DNA of 64,000 nucleotides from Planktomarina temperata RCA23 (GCF_000738435.1 NZ_CP003984.1:744001-808000), one strand, 5' to 3'; shown: positions 54,826 to 63,740, counted from the stretch's first letter. Translations and numbers: made by a program. The notes: a model not told the origin generated them from the letters alone.

Positions 54826-55369
54826 TTATAGATGCGCCTTTCTGACATTTGTTGAAACAAGCGCCTCGTGCCAATCCGCGTCCAATGTATGTCGGGATTG
54901 TTTTAGAGCTGGAAACCGACACCCCGAAAAGCCGTGTCGGTAGTGTCCACGCTTATGAGAGCTATGTATCGTTGGAGTTTGCGCAAGGTACATTGCTGAA
55001 AGGCCATCTTGCTGTTCTTGAGGGCCGTGGAAGATACTAAGACACATCAATATGAAGAGTGTTTCCGACTTCGATAACACAGGTTGTTATGATTTCTTTG
55101 GACGCGCGCTGATTCCGCATATTTTTCAGGTCCCCGCGACGCGCAAGAGTGTCTTCATGCGCGATTGCGACTGATGGCGGTGTGAGAACGGTAATAGCCT
55201 AGAGAATTGGTGCATGGTGGATAAAAGCAGATTTTTTGGAAACCTGTATTGTCACATTGTAACGGCTTGGGGTGACAAAATATACATCAATCTCTTAATT
55301 AAAACGATACTAGTTCATCATGCGTCCTGGCGCATAAATGGACGTATGATGTCTGGGTTGGACGCTAAG
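54826..55369. other. Spacer between the peptide operon and IS debris
   Basis: No supported gene. A 63-codon plus-strand frame at 54849-55040 (with SYVSLEFAQGTLLKGH) is faintly like the middle of a DUF1801/YdhG-type protein and may be the remnant of one. It contains a 7-bp-arm hairpin (CCGACAC/GTGTCGG, 54918-54942) without a following T-run. Confidence 0.3.
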
Positions 55370-55495
55370 GGTGCCGTCATGAGAAACTAACTTAAGAAGG
55401 GAAGGGCGGCTTTATATCCTCTCCGTATGACAAAATGCTCTCCATTCAGGTGCTTTAAAACAAGCCCAGAGATCATCCACCTGGCTGTGATTTTG
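55370..55495 (+). mobile_element. Decayed IS6-family left end
   Basis: GGTGCCGTCATGAGAAACT corresponds to the IS6 terminal repeat. From 55427 the first ~20 transposase codons are readable (MTKCSPFRCFKTSPEIIHLA), then similarity ends. It forms the left partner of the right-end remnant at 57221-57343, with the MFS gene between them. Confidence 0.65.
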
Positions 55496-55532
55496 TCCCC
55501 CCTTTGGTTGACCATACCAGCTATTTTTGTAA

Positions 55533-55651
55533 CGCGCCCGCACGCCTGCGCATCGCTGCAAACATGTTTGTTTTGGCATGCGGTTAGGCGGCTGTTTGCC
55601 TGCTGGCGCCACTGTGGCTCGCTTAAAGCGCAAAAGGGGCTGGGTGTGGGG
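55533..55651 (+). repeat. 119-bp direct repeat, copy 1
   Basis: Same strand and same length as 57064-57182; about 87% identical by eye. The first ~38 bases (CGCGCCCGCACGCCTGCGC onward) and a block GGTTAGGCGGCTGTTTGCCT are identical, and both end in GCTGGGTGTGGGG. It flanks the MFS gene on its 3' side. Nature unknown; GC-rich compared with its surroundings. Confidence 0.8.
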
Positions 55652-55690
55652 CGTATGTAAGGTCTCAATGGAATTTAATAAACTGGTGTT

Positions 55691-56908
55691 TCAGGCTGCT
55701 GCGGATGCTGACATACTGGCGCGACTACGTAAAATTAGCCAAATGATGACTGCGATATTAGCACTATTCCAAATTATTCCGTTAAGGAAGGCTAGTGTAT
55801 AGGAGCCGCTCAAATCATAGGTTAGACCGGACAACCAACCTCCTAGAGCCATCCCCAAAATAGTCGCCATCATAACGAAGCCAACGCGGGCGCCTGCTTC
55901 TTTCGCCGGCATATATTCGCGGACAACCAGCGCATAGCTGGGGACGATGCCACCTTGGCTCAGCCCAAAAACGAGGCTGACAACATAGAGCGAAACCATC
56001 CCACCCGACGGTAGATACAAAAATAAGGCCAAACATTGCAAAGATGAGCCGATTAGCAAAGTTTGCACGCCGCCCAATATATCTGCAACGAGTCCTGAAA
56101 TGATCCTTGATACAACTCCAAAAAGCAACATTAAGGAGAGCATTTGCGCGCCTACAGCGGGACCGAAGCCCAAATCCACACAATAAGCAACAATGTGAAC
56201 TTGAGGCATCGACATTGCCACACAGCAACCTATCCCAGCAAAACCCAGCAAATACTGCAACGCACGAGGAGACAGACCAACTGTCTTTGCATTTGCCAGC
56301 GATGTATTTTGCGCTGCTGTCTGCACTTGTTGAGGCAGACGACGACGAAGAGCAAGCGACAAAGGGATCACAGCAAATAGTGTGACAGCCGCCATCACGA
56401 TGTAGACAGCACGCCAGCCATTTTCTGCGAGAACCTTTGCCAACAATATTGGCCAAATGGCACCTGATAGGTAATTGCCCGATGCCGCAATAGCGACAGC
56501 GATACCCCGACGACGTACAAACCAATGCGAAATGTCGGCAATGAGTGGACCAAACCCCACGGCCGACGCAAAGCCTACCATTAGCTGGGTGAACGAAAGT
56601 ATGAGTAAAGAGCTCGAGAGCGTTGCTAAAATAAAACCAATGGCAGTCATAATAGCAGCGACAATCAAGGACGCGGTTATACCAAAATGGTCCACGGCTC
56701 GACCAATAACATAGTTTCCAAACGCGAACCCAACCATCGTAAGGGTATAAGGCAGCGACACCATTGCCCGCGTGCCGCCGTACTCCGCTTCAATAGCAGG
56801 CATAATAACAATGATTGCCCACATTCCGGCATTAATTACGGTTGCTACAAAAAGCGTGAGGCCAAGACGCACCCAAGAATATCTGCTATCGGTGATCAAA
56901 TCATCCAT
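55691..56908 (-). CDS. Major facilitator superfamily transporter
   Basis: 405 aa, twelve hydrophobic segments in two halves. N-terminal half: WAIIVIMPAIEAEYGGTRAMVSLPYTLTMVGFAFG (quoted in part as IMPAIEAEYGGTRAMVS), motif-A-like GRAVDHFGI between helices 2 and 3. Second half: GLVADILGGVQTLLIG. Resembles the OxlT/monocarboxylate-like branch. The substrate is unknown; the nearby M20 hydrolase suggests an acyl-amino acid or its products (inference). It lies between two 119-bp direct repeats and two IS6 end fragments. Confidence 0.88.
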   Translation of the reverse strand: MDDLITDSRYSWVRLGLTLFVATVINAGMWAIIVIMPAIEAEYGGTRAMVSLPYTLTMVGFAFGNYVIGRAVDHFGITASLIVAAIMTAIGFILATLSSSLLILSFTQLMVGFASAVGFGPLIADISHWFVRRRGIAVAIAASGNYLSGAIWPILLAKVLAENGWRAVYIVMAAVTLFAVIPLSLALRRRLPQQVQTAAQNTSLANAKTVGLSPRALQYLLGFAGIGCCVAMSMPQVHIVAYCVDLGFGPAVGAQMLSLMLLFGVVSRIISGLVADILGGVQTLLIGSSLQCLALFLYLPSGGMVSLYVVSLVFGLSQGGIVPSYALVVREYMPAKEAGARVGFVMMATILGMALGGWLSGLTYDLSGSYTLAFLNGIIWNSANIAVIIWLILRSRASMSASAAA

Positions 56909-57063
56909 GACTTGTTGTGTCCGTCACTACTTCCAGATTGCAAGTATTACCTTCTGCTGAAAAGTGTAAAGCGTTATTGTCAGTGCAAACTGCCTTCAGG
57001 TGGGCAGCGCTAATTTGTAACTTATACCGATGAAAAGGGACGTAAAACTGACCAACTCTGCCA

Positions 57064-57182
57064 CGCGCCCGCACGCCTGCGCATCGCTGCAAACATGTTT
57101 GGTTTGACATACGGTTAGGCGGCTGTTTGCCTGCTGACGTCACTCAGGTCCGCTGAAGGCGCTACACAGGCTGGGTGTGGGG
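57064..57182 (+). repeat. 119-bp direct repeat, copy 2
   Basis: Partner of 55533-55651, on the 5' side of the MFS gene. Fifteen of 119 positions differ by my count, no gaps. The remainder of 56909-57402 contains only this repeat and the IS6 right-end remnant. Confidence 0.8.
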
Positions 57183-57220
57183 TTAGATTGCTTGTACAGC
57201 CCTAAGTGAACGCCATCTTT

Positions 57221-57343
57221 ATTCTCGCCTCAATTTCTAGCTGAAGCGCGCCGCTGCTCTGTATGAGTACGGCCAATTTATGTGCGAATAGATTTAGGCT
57301 GAACCAGAAATCCGATGCGAATTTTTAGCACGTTGACAGCACC
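57221..57343 (+). mobile_element. Decayed IS6-family right end
   Basis: CTCAATTTCTAGCTGAAGC, GGCCAATTTATGTGCGAATAG and the terminus GTTGACAGCACC correspond to the last ~120 bp of the intact IS6 element, heavily mutated. With 55370-55495 it brackets the MFS gene and the two direct repeats. Confidence 0.6.
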
Positions 57344-57402
57344 CACTGATGCAAATTATCAACGCATGATTGGCTCTAACTCAATTCGAAAGCAGAGCAA
57401 GC

Positions 57403-58285
57403 ATGCTAACAGATCTTGACCTCACGGAACTTACTGAATTTCGCCGTGAACTTCATCGCCATCCCGAATTGTCGGGGGAAGAGGTGGAGACAGCCAGTAA
57501 GATCACCGCTGCGCTGAGATCGATGTTGCCAACTCGCATTTTGACTGGATTAGGTGGTCATGGTGTCGCTGCGGTTTTTGACAGCGGAAAAGCTGGACCG
57601 ACAGTCCTTTTCCGTGCTGAGCTTGATGCTCTGCCAATTGAAGAACGCAATAATATTGCTTGGTCGTCGCAAACCCCTGGGAAAAGTCACGTTTGCGGTC
57701 ATGATGGCCATATGACAATGTTGCTTGGATTGGGGCGCATGATTGCTCGTCAACCCGTTGGACAAGGGCGTGTCATTCTCATGTTCCAGCCGGCAGAAGA
57801 GGATGGTAGCGGTGCAAAAGCTGTAGTCGCCGATCCAGCGTATCAAGAAATCCAAGCCGATTGGGCATTCGCCATTCATATCGAACCCGGACGACCGTTT
57901 GGGTACGTCTCCACCTGCGAGGGGCTAATTAACTGCGCCTCTTTAGGACTTAAGATTAGGCTTGCGGGCAAAACTGCCCATGCAGCCGACCCTGAAGATG
58001 GCGTTTCTCCAGCGCAGGCAATAGCCAAGCTGATCCCGTCCCTTGATGCACTTGGTCAAGGAGGACCACTTGACGATGATTTCCGACTGGTGACGATTAC
58101 CCATGTAAAAATTGGCGAACCATCATTTGGCGTGGCGCCCGGTGAGGGCGAGGTTTTCGCCACGTTGCGGACAATTCGTGACGAAGGTATGGAAAGTCTT
58201 GAGACCAAGGCACGCAAACAGGCTATCACGCTTGCGGAAGAATTTGGGCTTAGCGTGGATTTTGAGGTGTGCGATAATTTTGCAG
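57403..58285 (+). pseudogene. M20-family amidohydrolase, 3' end cut off by an IS6-family element
   Basis: About 294 codons remain of the ~390 expected. ATG 57403 (MLTDLDLTELTEFRRELHRHPEL) is the likely start; a TTG at 57370 also lies in frame. Zinc-site stretches VCGHDGHMTM, AEEDGSGA and the AIHIEPGRP region are intact, as is the dimerisation domain to IRDEG. The C-terminal catalytic part with the last metal-binding His is lost: from 58286 the frame runs into the IS and stops at 58311. The missing part is not found on the other side of the IS. Confidence 0.9.
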
Positions 58286-58853
58286 GGCACTGTCAGACAA
58301 AACGAGCTTGAGACGGAGCGGGCTGTTTCGTAGCCTCTCCGTATGACAAAACACTCCCCATTCAGGTACTTTAAAACGAGCCCTGAGATCATCCGCTTGG
58401 CTGTGATGCTGTATGTTCGTTTTCCGCTCTCACTCCGTAACGTGGAAGATCTTCTGCACGAACGAGGCATTGAGATCAGCCACGAAACAGTTCGGTTTTG
58501 GTGGAATAGATTTGGTCCGATGTTTGCTGCTGAGATACGAAGAAACCGGGTCAGTAGGATGCGATCTTATTCGAACTGGCAATGGCACTTGGACGAGGTC
58601 TTCGTAAAGATAAATGGAGAGACACATTATCTCTGGCGAGCCGTTGATCACGAAGGTGAGGTACTGGAAAGTTATGTTACCAAGCGCCGAGACCGCAAAG
58701 CGGCATTGAAATTTCTCAGAAAAGTAATGAAGCGCTACGGCGGGCCAGAAGTAGTTGTGACGGACAAACTACGTTCCTACGGCGCTGCAATGAAAGTTGT
58801 TGGCAACGCGGATCGGCAGGAAACGGGTCGCTGGGTAAATAATCGGGCTGAGA

Positions 58854-60024
58854 TGTAAAGAACGAGATTTAATCTGACAATTTTGTATATTTGAACAAAA
58901 GGAGTCAGAGAGATGACGAACATCGAAAGTAAACTAATCAAGCCCAAGCTTGGCGTTTTGGAATTGGCAAAGCAGCTTGGCAGCGTCAGCGCGGCTTGCA
59001 AAACCATGGGCTATTCGCGTGACAGTTTTTACCGCTTCAAGAAGCTTTATGAGAACGGTGGCGAAGAAGCCTTGCGCGAGATCAGCCGTAAGAAGCCGAT
59101 CATCCGCAACCGTGTACCGGAACATGTCGAACGCGCGGTGATTGAGCTTGCGATTGAAAATCCTGCCTTGGGCCAGCTGCGTGTCGCCCAAGAATTGTTG
59201 CAGCGGGGCATCGTGGTCTCCAGTGGTGGGGTGCGGTCGATTTGGTTGCGCAACGAGCTGGAAACCATGAAAAAACGCCTGAAAGCCTTGGAAACGCGGT
59301 CCGCGCAAGAAGGGTTTGTTCTGACCGAAGCGCAGATTGTGGCGCTGGAAAAAGCCAAGTCACAACGTGAAGCGGCTGGTGAGATTGAGACCTACCATCC
59401 CGGCTATCTTGGCAGCCAGGATACCTATTTTGTCGGCACAATGAAGGGGGTTGGACGGATTTACCAACAAACCTTCGTCGATACATATAGCCGCGTGGCA
59501 ATGGCAAAACTGTACATTGAGAAAACGGCGATCACTGCCGCCGATATGTTGAATGACCAAGTCGTACCCTTCTTTGACGAACAAGAGGTGCCCCTGCTGC
59601 GCATCTTAACAGATCGGGGCACGGAATATTGCGGCACCGTTGAGCGTCACAGCTATCAACTGTATCTGGCCATGGAAGATATTGATCACAGCAAGACAAA
59701 AGCCAACCATCCCCAAACAAACGGGATCTGTGAACGCTTTCATCGCACCATGAAAAATGAGTTCTATGACATAGCGTTCCGCAAGAAAATCTACGGATCG
59801 CTGGAAGAGCTGCAAACAGACGTTGATCATTGGTTGGCAAAATACAACGAACAGCGACCCCATTCGGGAAAACATTGCTACGGAAAAACGCCCATGCAAA
59901 CATTCCGTGAAGCTCGACATTTGGTAGGCGAAAAGACTATCCCTATCACAAACCAATCTGACAGCATGTACGAAATGACACACGCTGGATGATAACAATG
60001 TCAGATTAAATAATGTCTTTTACA
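58854..60024 (+). mobile_element. IS481-family element (1171 bp) with 7-bp target duplication
   Basis: Ends TGTAAAG..., TTTAATCTGACA (left) and TGTAAAAG..., TTTAATCTGACA (right, read inward). Flanked by the direct repeat GCTGAGA (58847-58853 and 60025-60031), which occurs once in the uninterrupted IS6 copies. This is the clearest simple insertion in the window and so one of the youngest events. Confidence 0.92.
58913..59992 (+). CDS. IS481-family transposase
   Basis: 359 aa, intact. N-terminal helix-turn-helix (VLELAKQLGSVSAACKTMG; YSRDSFYRFKKLYENGG), a middle GQLRVAQELLQRGI region, then an rve integrase core: TFVDTYSRVAMAKLY (Asp1), RILTDRGTEYCG (Asp2), HPQTNGICERFHRTMKNEF (Glu). Ribosome site AAAGGAGTCAG just before ATG 58913. 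Apparently functional. Confidence 0.94.
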   Translation: MTNIESKLIKPKLGVLELAKQLGSVSAACKTMGYSRDSFYRFKKLYENGGEEALREISRKKPIIRNRVPEHVERAVIELAIENPALGQLRVAQELLQRGIVVSSGGVRSIWLRNELETMKKRLKALETRSAQEGFVLTEAQIVALEKAKSQREAAGEIETYHPGYLGSQDTYFVGTMKGVGRIYQQTFVDTYSRVAMAKLYIEKTAITAADMLNDQVVPFFDEQEVPLLRILTDRGTEYCGTVERHSYQLYLAMEDIDHSKTKANHPQTNGICERFHRTMKNEFYDIAFRKKIYGSLEELQTDVDHWLAKYNEQRPHSGKHCYGKTPMQTFREARHLVGEKTIPITNQSDSMYEMTHAG

Positions 60025-60280
60025 GCTGAGAATTCCCACTTGCCGTTTCGACGACGAGAACGCGCTATGCTCCGCTTCCGACAGATGCGCTGTCTGCAAA
60101 AGTTCGCTGCCGTCCACTCTTCAGTCCACAACCATTTCAATCAAGAGCGCCACTTCTACTCACGAGACAATTTCAAACTCAATCGAACCGCCGCTCTTGC
60201 TGAGTGGCGCCAACTATTGAGCGCATAGATTAAAGCTGCGCCAGCAATCCGATGCGAGTTCTCATTAGTCTGACAGCACC

Positions 60281-60506
60281 TATCCGACCCTTCAGAACGT
60301 ATTTCAGCTATTCGTTGGGATGCTTCTATAAAAGTTACTTCATCAGGGTATACGGCAATGATGCTCACCGTCGTATCACTTGTCTGAACTTCAAAACATT
60401 GCGTTGCGCCTAATGATTTTATCATCGGCATGAAACGTTTTTGCATTGTTTCGTACATATTATCAGTAATTTCTGGCGCTTCCCAGTGTGACATGCTCAC
60501 GTGCAT
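60281..60506 (-). pseudogene. Small alpha/beta-barrel-like protein gene, 3' end cut by the IS6 element
   Basis: Seventy-five codons from ATG 60506 (MHVSMSHWEAPEITDNMYE) up to the IS boundary, after which the frame continues through IS sequence to 60156. MIKSLGATQCFEVQTSD and EVTFIEASQRIAEIRSEG give the beta-alpha-beta look of dimeric alpha/beta-barrel (ABM/NIPSNAP-like) proteins. The family is not certain. It follows the next gene by 13 bp and was the last member of a three-gene unit. Confidence 0.6.
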
Positions 60507-60519
60507 CGCTTGATTTCCT

Positions 60520-60828
60520 TTACTTCAAATTTAAGACCATAGGATAATTAATAAACGCTTCGTCAGTGATTGGTGTAAACGTACCTGTTTCCACTATTGC
60601 TCCAGCTTCCGCTCTTAAGCGCGTAAGTTCCTGATCTTCTGAGAAACTCTTAAGATGTGCTTCACTTTCAAAATGAATGACTGTGTGTAGCATGCTGTCA
60701 TCATCTTTTTGCGTTCCAGCAAAAACAAAAGTCATCCCGTGTTCTTTCATCTTATCGCCAACGGAATGCACCATGTCCTTCCAAGCTTTAAAGCCTTTAG
60801 ATAAACGTATTGTTGTTACCACAAGCAT
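60520..60828 (-). CDS. Small ABM-like (dimeric alpha/beta-barrel) protein
   Basis: 102 aa (MLVVTTIRLSKGFKAWKDMV). Pattern: N-terminal strand, a long helix with F-x2-W, strand GMTFVFAGTQ, strand MLHTVIHFES, helix AHLKSFSEDQELTRLRAEAG, last strand. This is the layout of antibiotic-biosynthesis-monooxygenase-type and stress-response alpha/beta barrels, which act as small enzymes or ligand binders. No catalytic residues can be named. Middle gene of a three-gene minus-strand unit. Confidence 0.6.
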   Translation of the reverse strand: MLVVTTIRLSKGFKAWKDMVHSVGDKMKEHGMTFVFAGTQKDDDSMLHTVIHFESEAHLKSFSEDQELTRLRAEAGAIVETGTFTPITDEAFINYPMVLNLK

Positions 60829-60860
60829 TGTTATCTACTCCTAATGCTATGCTGCTAATT

Positions 60861-61484
60861 TTACATCGCCGTACTTTGAACCTTGATTATGGTTCTAAGA
60901 TTCACATCAAGTGCGTTATAGATTTTTGCAGCAACAGGGTTACTGGCGATAGCATCGTACGTCGCTTCAATTTCTGACATGGACGGGTAGGTGACACCCA
61001 ATAAAAAATCACCTGCATTGTTGCCCGTCATAATTCTAGCAAACCTAAAAGTTTGCGCCCCAGTTTCTGCAAACATAGGGGATGCTTCTGCCATCAATTC
61101 CATTAACTCTGGTTGTGAGATATGCGATTTGCCACGTGTTAAAACTACGTATTTTCTTTGAGGGTTAGCCGGTGCATCAAAAGGTACGTCGCAAAATTTT
61201 GCTATATTTCGCATCGTGACTGTTAATCCAGTTCCCATTATTTTTCCGTAAGTGTCTGATGTAGAGAAAGCATCCATTACATTTGCAAAATCGTTTAGAG
61301 ACTGGAAGAATTGCTGAAAGACTACGCTGCCTGCGTTGTTGCCGGTCATTATGGTACCAACGCTAGCTCGAGTTGATCCTGCAGCCTTGGACTCCTCAGC
61401 AAGCGTTACACCTAGCGAAACAGCTTCTGATAGTTTGCCAGCTGGTACAGCTCCAACTGTATTGACGTAGAAATTCTCCGACAT
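60861..61484 (-). CDS. Protein of two tandem alpha/beta-barrel-like domains (IMTGNNAG repeats)
   Basis: 207 aa. Residues ~5-98 and ~106-204 are an internal duplication: each has an N-terminal strand (FYVNTVG / YVVLTRG), a helix, then IMTGNNAG in identical form, a long strand-helix segment (YGKIMG / AAKIYN) and a closing strand (TMRNIAKF / NLRTIIKV). This fits two fused dimeric alpha/beta-barrel halves. I do not recognise a function. First gene of the unit with the two smaller relatives downstream. Confidence 0.65.
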   Translation of the reverse strand: MSENFYVNTVGAVPAGKLSEAVSLGVTLAEESKAAGSTRASVGTIMTGNNAGSVVFQQFFQSLNDFANVMDAFSTSDTYGKIMGTGLTVTMRNIAKFCDVPFDAPANPQRKYVVLTRGKSHISQPELMELMAEASPMFAETGAQTFRFARIMTGNNAGDFLLGVTYPSMSEIEATYDAIASNPVAAKIYNALDVNLRTIIKVQSTAM

Positions 61485-61684
61485 TTGTTAGCTCCTAAGA
61501 TTAATATTTCGCTACGTACAAAAAACCTTCGCATTACTTACGTTCAAGTCTAAATTTTAAAGTGGTTGGAATAATTGTGACCTAGTGGAGCATTATGCGG
61601 GGTGCGGGCGGTAAAACTAGCAGCAACGCTATTGAACGATAGAAATTACAGTTTTCTTCAAAGCTAACCTCCGCCGAGTGCGGG

Positions 61685-62716
61685 ATGAGCCGTCCTGAGG
61701 TAATTTTTTATATATTGCTGTCGTTTAATCGAACTAAGCATAATCTATTTGGTATGCTTATGTTTGAGGAGACTTTGACAGTGGATGAGAAAGAAATTTA
61801 CGAGCGCATTGGTCAAATCCAGAAACGGTTGGATAACTACAAATCTCCTGAAACTGTACAACTATTGGCTCAAGATAAACCCACTGTGGCAAGGCTAATT
61901 ACGGCTGTTGTCATTTGTTTTCTATTTTTGGTTTTCATTCCGATAAACACTCACAAAATTCAAGAAAACGGACCCCTGATTATGCCTTCTTTGAAGCATA
62001 TTAATTTCTCAATCAATACTCAGAACTCTAATTTGTTATATAAATCTGATAATTATAGTGATGAAGTCCAAACGACTATGGGCGTCTCGATGCAATTAGC
62101 TTTAAAAGCAGATTTTGAAACTAGTGACTTTAAAAACCAATCAATACATCACGCAAATGACGATCAAAAGTTCAACTCAAGAAAACCTATTTTGTTTAGT
62201 TCCCTATCTTCTCCAGACAAAATGTCTACGAAGGCGTTGGGCGATGATTTTGCGTTCTCGGCGTTTTCTGAAGTTAGCTTAGAAGTGGCTCCCGATGAGA
62301 GGCTCAGAGAGTTATTTAATTTATCAGATTTTGAAAAGGAGTTTGGTGTTTTAGAACATCGAGTAATTGCTTTAGTTTTAAAGAGTGAACAAAAATTGAA
62401 ATTAATCAAAGACGGAAAACATGTTTACACTTGGAAGGTATCTACCGCACGCTCTGGTAAGACCACACCTAATGGGACTTGGGCGGCTCAATGGCTTTCA
62501 AGGGATCATAAATCCTCGTTATATAATGACGCACCGATGCCGTATTCGATATTTTATAATGGCAATTATGCCATCCATGGGACAACTGACATCAAAAATT
62601 TGGGCACACCAGCTTCGGCTGGTTGCGTGAGACTGGATCCAAAGCATGCACAGATTTTGTTTGAATTGGTTGAAAGTGTTGGTAAATCGAATTTTTTTGT
62701 CCATATTGCAAGCTAA
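61685..62716 (+). CDS. L,D-transpeptidase (YkuD family) with N-terminal membrane anchor
   Basis: 343 aa from ATG 61685; ATGs at 61754 or 61760 (MLMFEETLTVDEKEIYERIG) are equally plausible. A cytoplasmic segment, one transmembrane helix (ARLITAVVICFLFLVFIPI), a long low-complexity periplasmic linker (~100-210), then a YkuD domain: VIALVLKSEQKLKLIKDGK, TPNGTW, His298 in YAIHGTTD and catalytic Cys314 in SAGCVRL. It would make 3-3 cross-links in peptidoglycan or attach proteins to it. AT-rich and alone, with a dead IS6 copy behind it. Confidence 0.88.
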   Translation: MSRPEVIFYILLSFNRTKHNLFGMLMFEETLTVDEKEIYERIGQIQKRLDNYKSPETVQLLAQDKPTVARLITAVVICFLFLVFIPINTHKIQENGPLIMPSLKHINFSINTQNSNLLYKSDNYSDEVQTTMGVSMQLALKADFETSDFKNQSIHHANDDQKFNSRKPILFSSLSSPDKMSTKALGDDFAFSAFSEVSLEVAPDERLRELFNLSDFEKEFGVLEHRVIALVLKSEQKLKLIKDGKHVYTWKVSTARSGKTTPNGTWAAQWLSRDHKSSLYNDAPMPYSIFYNGNYAIHGTTDIKNLGTPASAGCVRLDPKHAQILFELVESVGKSNFFVHIAS

Positions 62717-62801
62717 GAAATTCGTGTCATTTATCAAAGCTTGGATTTGGGTAAAAAGCTGATAATTCCAACTAATTTGTAATTTAAATAGTTAAAAATA
62801 G

Positions 62802-63618
62802 GGTGCTGTCAGACTAATGATTGCAAGCATCAGATTGATGGGACAATCGAAATCTATGCGCTCAGTAGTTGACGCCACTCAGCGATAGCAGCGGCACGGT
62901 TTAGCTTAAAATTAGCATGTGAATAGAGATGGCGTTCCTGGTTGAAAAGGTTTTGGATTTAAGTGTGGATGGAGACGAATTTCTGCAAGGTTTTCGCTCG
63001 TCGAAATCTTAGCATCGCCCTCTCTCGTCGCCTGAACGGTAAATGAGAATTCTCAGCTCTGTTGTTTACCCAGCGACCTGTTTCTTGCCGGTCAGCATTT
63101 CCTATGATCATCATCGCTGCGCGGTAGGAACGCAGTTTGTCCGTTACTATAATTTTAGGTTGGCCATTGCGCTTCATTGATTTTCTTATGAATTTCAACG
63201 CGGCCTTGCGATCTCTACGCTTACTTACGTAACTTTCCAGAACTTCACCTTCGTGATCTACAGCACGCTAAAGGTAGTGCCGTTCACCATTGATCTTCAC
63301 AAACACCTCATCAATGTGCCACTGCCAATTAGAATGACTGTGTGCCTGGTTACGTCTTTTCCTCGTAATCTCTGCAGCAAACATTGGCCCGAAGCGGTTC
63401 CACCAAAACCGGATCGTTTCATGGCTTACATCTACACCCCGTTCATGAAGAAGGTCCTCCACATTACGAAGAGAAAGCGTAAATCGAACGTACATCATTA
63501 CTGCAAGACGGATGACTTCAGGGCTGGTTTTGAAGTAGTGGAATGGGGAACGTTTCGTCATTCGGCATGGTTACAAATTAGCCCTGCCCGCTTCAAGCAA
63601 GTTTACTCTGACAGTGCC
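62802..63618 (-). mobile_element. IS6-family element (817 bp), inactive
   Basis: Ends GGTGCTGTCAGAC (62802) and GGCACTGTCAGAG (read inward from 63618); same length as the intact copy at 35570, opposite orientation. It lies inside another IS6 copy, whose right end follows directly at 63619. No flanking 8-bp repeat. Confidence 0.88.
62854..63561 (-). pseudogene. IS6-family transposase with two nonsense mutations
   Basis: Reads in one frame from ATG 63561 (MTKRSPFHYFKTSPEVIRLA) to WRQLLSA at 62854, exactly 235 codons, but with stops at 63268-63270 (TAG for the Trp of YLWRAVDHEGE) and 62959-62961 (TAA after FVSIHT). The three catalytic regions are otherwise present. An old copy relative to 35570. 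Confidence 0.92.
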
Positions 63619-63740
63619 CTCACGAGACAATTTCAAGCTCAATCGAACCGCCGCTCTTACTGAGTGGCGCCAACTATTGAGCGCATAGATTCAGGCTGCG
63701 CCAGCAATCTGATGCGAGTTCTCATTCGTCTGACAGCACC
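63619..63740 (+). mobile_element. IS6-family right-end fragment
   Basis: 122 bp almost identical to the last part of the intact element (CTCACGAGACAATTTCAAG ... GTGGCGCCAACTATTGAGCG ... GTCTGACAGCACC). Its left part was replaced by the inverted copy at 62802-63618. Well conserved, so it derives from a recent copy. Confidence 0.85.

Larger units (their letters stand above)
58343..60228 (+). pseudogene. IS6-family transposase split by the nested IS481-family element
   Basis: The first 170 codons (to WVNNRAE) are at 58343-58853 and the last ~66 (ENSHLPFRRRERAM to WRQLLSA) at 60025-60228. Removing the insert and one copy of GCTGAGA restores an intact frame almost identical to the transposase at 35627. 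The insertion falls at the catalytic Glu codon region. Confidence 0.92.
58286..60280 (+). mobile_element. IS6-family element interrupted by an IS481-family element
   Basis: Ends GGCACTGTCAGAC (58286) and GTCTGACAGCACC (60280). Without the nested element it is the same ~817-bp IS as at 35570. No 8-bp flanking repeat (TTTTGCAG left, TATCCGAC right). The left flank is a truncated M20 gene and the right flank a truncated gene on the other strand, so it marks a deletion or inversion junction. Confidence 0.9.

Noticed and set aside
54918-54942. Hairpin CCGACAC/GTGTCGG as terminator of the peptide operon
   Set aside because: It lies ~95 bp after the amidase stop but is not followed by T residues.
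54849-55040. 63-codon frame resembling the middle of a DUF1801/YdhG protein
   Set aside because: The resemblance is faint and the frame lacks both ends of the domain; at most a remnant, so only mentioned in the spacer entry.
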